From assembly GCA_964603025.1 (NCBI GenBank), contig CAZRTO010000012.1, forward strand, positions 1 to 27,807: DNA of 27,807 nt, given 5' to 3'. A model generated the notes under the pieces. That model searched no databases. It was not told the origin of the DNA and worked only from the letters and a program-made list of their open reading frames with translations. This DNA is from CALFCX01 sp964603025. Its GTDB lineage: Bacteria > Margulisbacteria > WOR-1 > JAKLHX01. This document shows, in pieces, positions 23,359 through 27,807 of the stretch; position 1 is the stretch's first letter; every line of letters starts with the position of its first letter. A program made the translations under genes and the position numbers.

Positions 23359-25358
23359 AACCTGAATAAGCCTTTTAGAGCGCCGGTTATCGCGGGCGAA
23401 TAAGTTACAAATACCGGGGCAAACACCAGAGATACAACCGCCATCACTTTGACCAGTATGTTCATCGAAGGGCCTGATGTATCTTTGAGAGGATCTCCGA
23501 CAGTATCGCCGACCACAGCTGCTGCGTGGACCGGAGTTCCTTTGCCGCCGAGATTGCCTTCTTCGATCCATTTCTTCGCGTTGTCAAAGGCAGCTCCGCC
23601 GTTGGACATCATTATGCCCAGAAGCACTCCGCATACAGTTGCCCCTGCCAGGAACGCCCCTAACGCCTCGGTGCCCAGCAAAAGCCCGACGAGAAGAGGG
23701 GATATCACGGCCACCAGGCCGGGCAGCATCATCTCTTTAAGGGCGGCTTTGGTAGCGATGTCGATGCAGCGGCCGGTATCCGGCTTGCCTGATCCGGCAA
23801 GAAGACCGGGGATCTCTTTGAACTGGCGCCTTATTTCGTCAACCATTTTGTAAGCCGCTTTGCCTACGGATTTCATTGTTATAGATGCTATCGCGAAAGG
23901 CACAAGCGCCCCGATAAGCAGTCCGACTACCGCCAGCGGCCTTGTGAGGTCGATGCTCGGAAGATTAACCGCATGCTGGTAGGCGACGAACAGTGCCAGC
24001 GCTGTGAGAGCGGCGGAGCCTATAGCGAACCCTTTTCCTATGGCGGCCGTGGTGTTACCCAGGGAATCCAACTTGTCGGTTATCTTTCTTACCGAAGGAT
24101 CAAGGTTTGCCATCTGGGAGATACCGCCGGCATTATCGGCTATGGGCCCGTACGAGTCTGTGGACATCACGACCCCGACAGTAGCCAGCATGCCTACCGC
24201 AGCAAGGGCGATACCATACACACCGGAGAAAGCAAAAGCGGCCACTATTGCTAGGGCGATAGTTATTATGGGAAGTATCGTGCTTTCAAAGCCCACCGCA
24301 AGTCCTGATATGATCGTGGTCGCAGGACCTGACTGACTGCTTTTTGCGACCTCTTTGATGGGGCTCCCGGAGGTGAAATATTCGCTTTCAACACCTATCA
24401 ATATGCCTGCCGCCAGTCCTATAATGACCGCCCAGAATTGGTTCAAGGACCCCATTATCATCGTGCAGGCGAAATAGGCGGCTATGATGAATATCGCGCC
24501 GCTTACATAGGTGGAATAACGCAGAGCGGACTGGGGATCAATGCGGTTGAACACGTTTATCGAGAAAACTCCTATTAGTGATGCGATGAGACCGAGTGAG
24601 ATAAGTACTATTGGAAGAGATATCCATTTCATGGGGCTTGCCAGAGCGGCTCCTATGGCTATGGCGGCGATGACCGAACCCACATAGGATTCGAAAAGAT
24701 CGGCCCCCATACCCGCGGTATCGCCAACGCAGTCACCCACATTATCCGCGATGACGCCGGGATTGCGCGGGTCATCTTCAGGGATGCCGGCTTCCACCTT
24801 GCCGACGAGATCGCTGCCGACGTCCGCTGACTTAGTATAGATCCCCCCGCCGACACGGGCGAACAGTGCGATCGAAGAAGCGCCGAGAGCAAAGCCGTTG
24901 ATTATCATCGGGTTGCGGGTAAAGTAGAATATGATGCCGACCCCGATAACTCCCAAAGCGGCGACAGATATTCCCATTACCGATCCTCCGATGAACGCAA
25001 CGCTGAGGGCTTTGGAGACCCCTTTTGAAGCGGCTGCCTGGGATGTGCGCGCGTTGCTGCGGGTAGCTGCTTTCATACCGAAAAATCCGGCCAGCATGGA
25101 ACAGGCCGCGCCGAAGAGATAAGCAACACCTGTGTAAAGAGAGATAAAATAGCTTATCACGGCGAATACGACAGCCACGAATATGAGTATGATCTGGTAT
25201 TCCCTCTTCAAAAATACCATTGCGCCGTCATGTATCTCTTTTGACAGCTCCTTCATGCGGGCATTTCCTTCGTCATTGCCGATAATCCAGACATAAGAGA
25301 GCAGAGCGAACAGCATTCCTCCAAGCCCGACTGCTGGGATCCAAAGGTATCCGGTCAT
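23355..25358 (-). CDS. hppA: membrane-bound ion-pumping pyrophosphatase, K+-dependent type
   Basis: A 667-residue polytopic protein (about 16 helices) that couples PPi hydrolysis to H+ or Na+ export across the cytoplasmic membrane. The substrate-binding acidic motif GGGIYTKSADVGSDLVGKVEAG, DDPRNPGVIADNVGDCVGD and the C-terminal DTVGDPLKDTSGPSMNILVK are all present. In LGNTTAAIGKG the position that is Lys in K+-independent enzymes is Ala, which marks a K+-dependent enzyme; whether it pumps Na+ or H+ cannot be settled by eye. ATG 25358 was chosen, with AAGGAAG upstream; a longer frame to 25460 lacks support. The stop overlaps the rluE stop. Confidence 0.94.
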   Translation of the reverse strand: MTGYLWIPAVGLGGMLFALLSYVWIIGNDEGNARMKELSKEIHDGAMVFLKREYQIILIFVAVVFAVISYFISLYTGVAYLFGAACSMLAGFFGMKAATRSNARTSQAAASKGVSKALSVAFIGGSVMGISVAALGVIGVGIIFYFTRNPMIINGFALGASSIALFARVGGGIYTKSADVGSDLVGKVEAGIPEDDPRNPGVIADNVGDCVGDTAGMGADLFESYVGSVIAAIAIGAALASPMKWISLPIVLISLGLIASLIGVFSINVFNRIDPQSALRYSTYVSGAIFIIAAYFACTMIMGSLNQFWAVIIGLAAGILIGVESEYFTSGSPIKEVAKSSQSGPATTIISGLAVGFESTILPIITIALAIVAAFAFSGVYGIALAAVGMLATVGVVMSTDSYGPIADNAGGISQMANLDPSVRKITDKLDSLGNTTAAIGKGFAIGSAALTALALFVAYQHAVNLPSIDLTRPLAVVGLLIGALVPFAIASITMKSVGKAAYKMVDEIRRQFKEIPGLLAGSGKPDTGRCIDIATKAALKEMMLPGLVAVISPLLVGLLLGTEALGAFLAGATVCGVLLGIMMSNGGAAFDNAKKWIEEGNLGGKGTPVHAAAVVGDTVGDPLKDTSGPSMNILVKVMAVVSLVFAPVFVTYSPAITGALKGLFRF

Positions 25359-25496
25359 TCTATGATCTTCCTTTCCGTAGATATTTGGGAACAAGAAAAT
25401 TATAACACAAGGTTGAGGGGTGTCGCCCCACTTGAACAAAAGGCGGTTACGTTGTATCATCTTTATAAACCAAGCCCAAAAGGGAGGATGGATGTA

Positions 25497-25775
25497 ATGC
25501 GTAAGAATTTAATTATTTGTCTGGTTGTTTTTGCCGCCCTGATCGCTATGCCTTTGCAGGCCGGGGCTCAGCAACGCAGGACTCTAAGACCGTCGTCTAC
25601 GAGCTCGAACCTTGACTCGGCCAGAATGAAACAGTTGCGGCAGGAGCTGAAAAATACGAAAGATTCTTCAAGACGCAGAGAACTGCGCAAAGAGATGATG
25701 CAGCTGCAGGTGAAGCGTTTCAACAGTATTCGCAACCTCAGGTCTTCAGGCGGCCGGACGAACACCAACAGATAG
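25497..25775 (+). CDS. small secreted basic protein of unknown function
   Basis: A 92-residue protein not recognised as any family. A Sec signal peptide (MRKNLIICLVVFAALIAMPLQAGA, cleavage likely after AGA at about residue 24) is followed by a low-complexity Ser/Thr stretch. A highly charged helix follows (about residues 40-75, with SARMKQLRQELKNTKDSSRR), and the Gly/Asn/Arg-rich tail is probably disordered. AGGGAGG (25481-25487) lies nine bases before ATG 25497; another in-frame ATG at 25488 is too close to it. It is divergent from the pyrophosphatase and 29 bases upstream of the MscS channel gene, so it may share that operon. Its location would be periplasmic. Confidence 0.6.
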   Translation: MRKNLIICLVVFAALIAMPLQAGAQQRRTLRPSSTSSNLDSARMKQLRQELKNTKDSSRRRELRKEMMQLQVKRFNSIRNLRSSGGRTNTNR

Positions 25776-25804
25776 TTCCGGCCAATATCCGGGAGGTCCC
25801 TTTA

Positions 25805-26860
25805 ATGGATTTCTTTAATATGAATATCCTTGGCAATACAGCATTTGATTACATTATGTTCCTTTTCTTCGTGGTTGCCGGCATGGCTGCTGTTAAGGCC
25901 TTTGCCGTGATCGTTCTTATAAGACTCAAGGCCTGGGCTGAGAAGACCCATGTCACAATTGATAATTTTATGGTAGGGGTGATGGAGAAAACATTTGTTC
26001 CTCTTGCCTATTTCTATGTTTTTTACCTGAGCCTTGGGTATCTTATCCTTCCGGATGCCGTCCGGCGCGGTGCCGATATCGTCTGGATAATAGTCCTGAC
26101 CATCTCAGTGTTAAGACTTATCATATCCATCGTAGACTATGCGCTCGAGAGCTGGCTTAAACGTCAGGGCGACGAAACTAAAGAAAAAAGCCTGAAAGGG
26201 ATACTTGCCGTTATCCGGATCGTTGTGTGGGGGTTGGGCATAACTTTTCTGCTTGATAATCTAGGTTTTAAAGTTTCCGCCGTGATCGCGGGCCTTGGAA
26301 TAGGAGGCGTAGCGGTCGCTCTGGCCGCTCAGGCGATACTGGGCGACCTTTTCAGCTATTTCGCGATCTTCTTTGACAGGCCTTTTGAAGTAGGGGATTT
26401 TATCATTGTGGGTGATTTTTTGGGGAGCGTCGAGCATGTCGGGATCAAGACAACCCGTCTGCGCAGCCTTGGCGGAGAGCAGATAATATTCTCAAACACA
26501 GACCTTACCAACTCACGCGTGCGCAATTACAAACGGATGAACCGGCGCAGGGTCGTGTTCAAATTTAGGGTGGTTTATCAGACTTCTCTGGACAAGCTGA
26601 AAAAGATACCCGGTATAGTTTCCGATATCATCAAGCACAATCCTGATGCGGATTTTGACAGAGCTCATTTTTTCTCTTTTGGAGATTTTAGCCTTGTCTT
26701 TGAGGTGGTCTATTACGTTAACAGCCCTGATTATAATAAATATGCGGATGTTCAACAGCAGATAAACTACGAGCTTAAAGAGGAGCTCGAAAAACTGGGC
26801 GTCGGGTTCGCTTATCCCACTCAGACGCTTTATCTTAACAATGAGGCCAGGAGCGTTTAA
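25805..26860 (+). CDS. MscS-family mechanosensitive ion channel
   Basis: A 351-residue inner-membrane channel. Four or five hydrophobic helices (about 17-39, 65-85, 92-115, 138-158) precede the pore-lining helix AVIAGLGIGGVAVALAAQAIL, with its Gly/Ala packing pattern. Next come the beta domain (FDRPFEVGDFIIVGDFLGSVEHVGIKTTRLRSLGGEQIIFSN) and an alpha/beta C-terminal domain. These are the conserved MscS blocks. It has more N-terminal helices than E. coli MscS, as in YnaI/YbdG-type members. It would release solutes upon osmotic downshock. GGGAGG lies about 12 bases before the ATG. The DUF2294 gene follows directly. Confidence 0.92.
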   Translation: MDFFNMNILGNTAFDYIMFLFFVVAGMAAVKAFAVIVLIRLKAWAEKTHVTIDNFMVGVMEKTFVPLAYFYVFYLSLGYLILPDAVRRGADIVWIIVLTISVLRLIISIVDYALESWLKRQGDETKEKSLKGILAVIRIVVWGLGITFLLDNLGFKVSAVIAGLGIGGVAVALAAQAILGDLFSYFAIFFDRPFEVGDFIIVGDFLGSVEHVGIKTTRLRSLGGEQIIFSNTDLTNSRVRNYKRMNRRRVVFKFRVVYQTSLDKLKKIPGIVSDIIKHNPDADFDRAHFFSFGDFSLVFEVVYYVNSPDYNKYADVQQQINYELKEELEKLGVGFAYPTQTLYLNNEARSV

Positions 26861-27232
26861 TTGAACATAAGAACCCCCGGACAGATAGAGGATGATATAA
26901 GCAAGGCCATAACCAAGTTTGAGCAGGAATATATGGGCAGAGGGCCAAAAGAGGTAAGGACATTCCTGCTTCAGGATATAGTGTTTGTCAGGCTGAAGGG
27001 AGTGTTGACACCCGCGGAACAGCAGCTTGCCAAGACCCATGAAGGACATCTCCTTATAAAACAGATAAGGGTCAAACTTTTGGAGGATGCAAAAGATCTT
27101 CTGGGGAAAATTATCTTAGACATAACCGGTGCCGACGTTGTCAGCATGCATACCGATATCAGCACTACCACCGGCGAGAGGGTCATTATCTTTACGGTGT
27201 CTGAGGATATTGGCAGGGCGGCCGATGTTTGA
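26861..27232 (+). CDS. DUF2294 family protein
   Basis: A 123-residue soluble protein with TTG start immediately after the MscS stop; AGGAG sits about seven bases upstream within the end of mscS. The blocks YMGRGPKEVRTFLLQDIVFVRLKGVLTPAEQQLAKTHEG, ITGADVVSMHTDIST and GERVIIFTVSEDI match the DUF2294 (Na-translocating decarboxylase-associated or Na+/H+-related, poorly defined) pattern. No function can be assigned from sequence. Zero spacing implies co-transcription with the channel gene. Confidence 0.75.
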   Translation: MNIRTPGQIEDDISKAITKFEQEYMGRGPKEVRTFLLQDIVFVRLKGVLTPAEQQLAKTHEGHLLIKQIRVKLLEDAKDLLGKIILDITGADVVSMHTDISTTTGERVIIFTVSEDIGRAADV

Positions 27233-27318
27233 CAGAGTATTCCCGGCATTGTATCATTAAGTTAGAAACGTTCGATTTAGCAGACTGAGCGAGAGGTCTT
27301 TACGATCGGTCGCATAGT

Positions 27319-27351
27319 AAGCCAACACAGAATCATGTGTTGGCTTTTTTT
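27319..27351 (+). terminator. intrinsic transcription terminator
   Basis: AAGCCAACAC (27319-27328) pairs perfectly with GTGTTGGCTT (27337-27346). The loop is about eight bases and the stem runs into seven consecutive T residues (27345-27351). It lies 86 bases after the DUF2294 stop and 37 bases before the DUF4914 start, so it ends the mscS operon or acts as an attenuator for the next gene. Confidence 0.85.
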
Positions 27352-27388
27352 ATAGAATTCGGATCTCAGGGCAAGGGACAATAAACAA

Positions 27389-27807
27389 ATGAATAAACAT
27401 AAGAAATGGGTTCTTCTCCCGGAAATAAAGGATCTATTGGATAATTGCAAGTCATATGCTGTGCCGTCCGGCCGGGAGCAGTTGCTCGAAATGGCTATGG
27501 GAGGAGAAGAGTGCGGACATTTTGAAGTGGCATATGATGTTCCGGGGCAAGGCAGGATCGTAGAGGCCGAAGTGGTCCGGTGCCGCAACGGCGCATCGGT
27601 CAACTACACTTCGCAGTACATGAGAAGGCGCGATCCCGACTGCATGCTTATCGCCGATGACCAGCCGACCGACAAAGAAAAATTCAAGGAAAGATACGGC
27701 AAACCGTTCGATCCGCTCAGGACCGATACGTTCGACTGGTTAAGGGGCCAAGACCTTATAGTAATGCCGTTCTTTACAGGCCGCGAAGCGGGAGAGCGCG
27801 CCGCTTT
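27389..27807 (+). CDS. DUF4914 family protein, N-terminal part (3' cut by window edge)
   Basis: An open frame runs from ATG 27389 to the window end, giving 139 residues. AAGGGA lies about ten bases upstream. The segments VPSGREQLLEMAMGG, FEVAYDVPGQGRIVEAEVVR, NGASVNYTSQYMRRRDPDCM and IADDQPTDKEKFKERYGKPF resemble the start of DUF4914 proteins, which are usually about 600 residues. I recall this family being described as distantly related to phosphoenolpyruvate carboxykinase, but no catalytic motif is visible in this fragment. The function is unknown. Confidence 0.6.
   Translation, partial: MNKHKKWVLLPEIKDLLDNCKSYAVPSGREQLLEMAMGGEECGHFEVAYDVPGQGRIVEAEVVRCRNGASVNYTSQYMRRRDPDCMLIADDQPTDKEKFKERYGKPFDPLRTDTFDWLRGQDLIVMPFFTGREAGERAA

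Noticed and set aside
25359..25496. Upstream extension of the small secreted protein
   Set aside because: The signal peptide begins at ATG 25497 and the extension includes the ribosome-binding site.

Overview
The window looks like a chromosome segment from an uncultured, probably anaerobic, diderm bacterium. A secretin and a type IV pilus assembly set imply an outer membrane. The mix of a K+-dependent-type membrane pyrophosphatase, an NAD-linked (class 1B) PyrD/PyrK pair, a DUF4914 protein and GC-rich palindromic repeats embedded in genes would suit a candidate phylum such as Margulisbacteria/Saganbacteria or Omnitrophota. That placement is inference from gene content only. The sequence is a draft scaffold with three 100-N gaps. 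Two of these gaps (16638-16737 and 18414-18513) are flanked by identical 55-bp copies, so they are unmerged contig overlaps. Collapsing each one restores an intact gene.

Layout. (1) 1-5237: type IV pilus/secretion genes on the + strand. These are the end of a PilV-like prepilin, a PilW-like prepilin, a PilX-like protein, a natural PilM-PilN fusion, PilO and a short PilQ-type secretin. No PilP is seen. (2) 5337-6650: a lone receiver domain, a DUF3467 protein and a zinc-ribbon SAM methyltransferase. (3) 6625-9760: alanine dehydrogenase broken by a 7-bp tandem duplication, a DUF6790 membrane protein, and an NRAMP-family transporter with altered metal-site motifs. (4) 9860-14387: miaB, prs, hom and a protein built of about 41-residue helical repeats, all on +. 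(5) 14384-17035 on minus: a patatin-like lipase, then pyrD and pyrK. (6) 17190-19434: a YjbQ-family protein, a lysozyme-like secreted protein and a diacylglycerol-kinase-type lipid kinase. (7) 19509-23358: carB and an RluE-type pseudouridine synthase. (8) 23355-27807: a membrane pyrophosphatase (minus), a small secreted protein, an MscS channel, a DUF2294 protein, a strong terminator and the start of a DUF4914 protein. No gene-free stretch exceeds 300 bp; the longest is 17604-17830.

Functional links. carB, pyrD and pyrK belong to de novo pyrimidine synthesis, and prs supplies the PRPP that the pathway uses. hom and ald are amino-acid metabolism genes. The pilus genes form one operon-like run with overlapping or close junctions.

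The most unusual feature is a set of at least five kinds of palindromic or inverted-repeat element between 10.2 and 23.4 kb. One copy is read through in frame inside miaB. Another is read in frame inside pyrK, next to its FAD-binding motif. Two related copies form the C-terminal codons of carB and of the pseudouridine synthase, and one of these also supplies the carB stop codon and the next gene's ribosome-binding site. This resembles protein-invading palindromic elements such as those of Rickettsia, but only a genome-wide search could establish the families.
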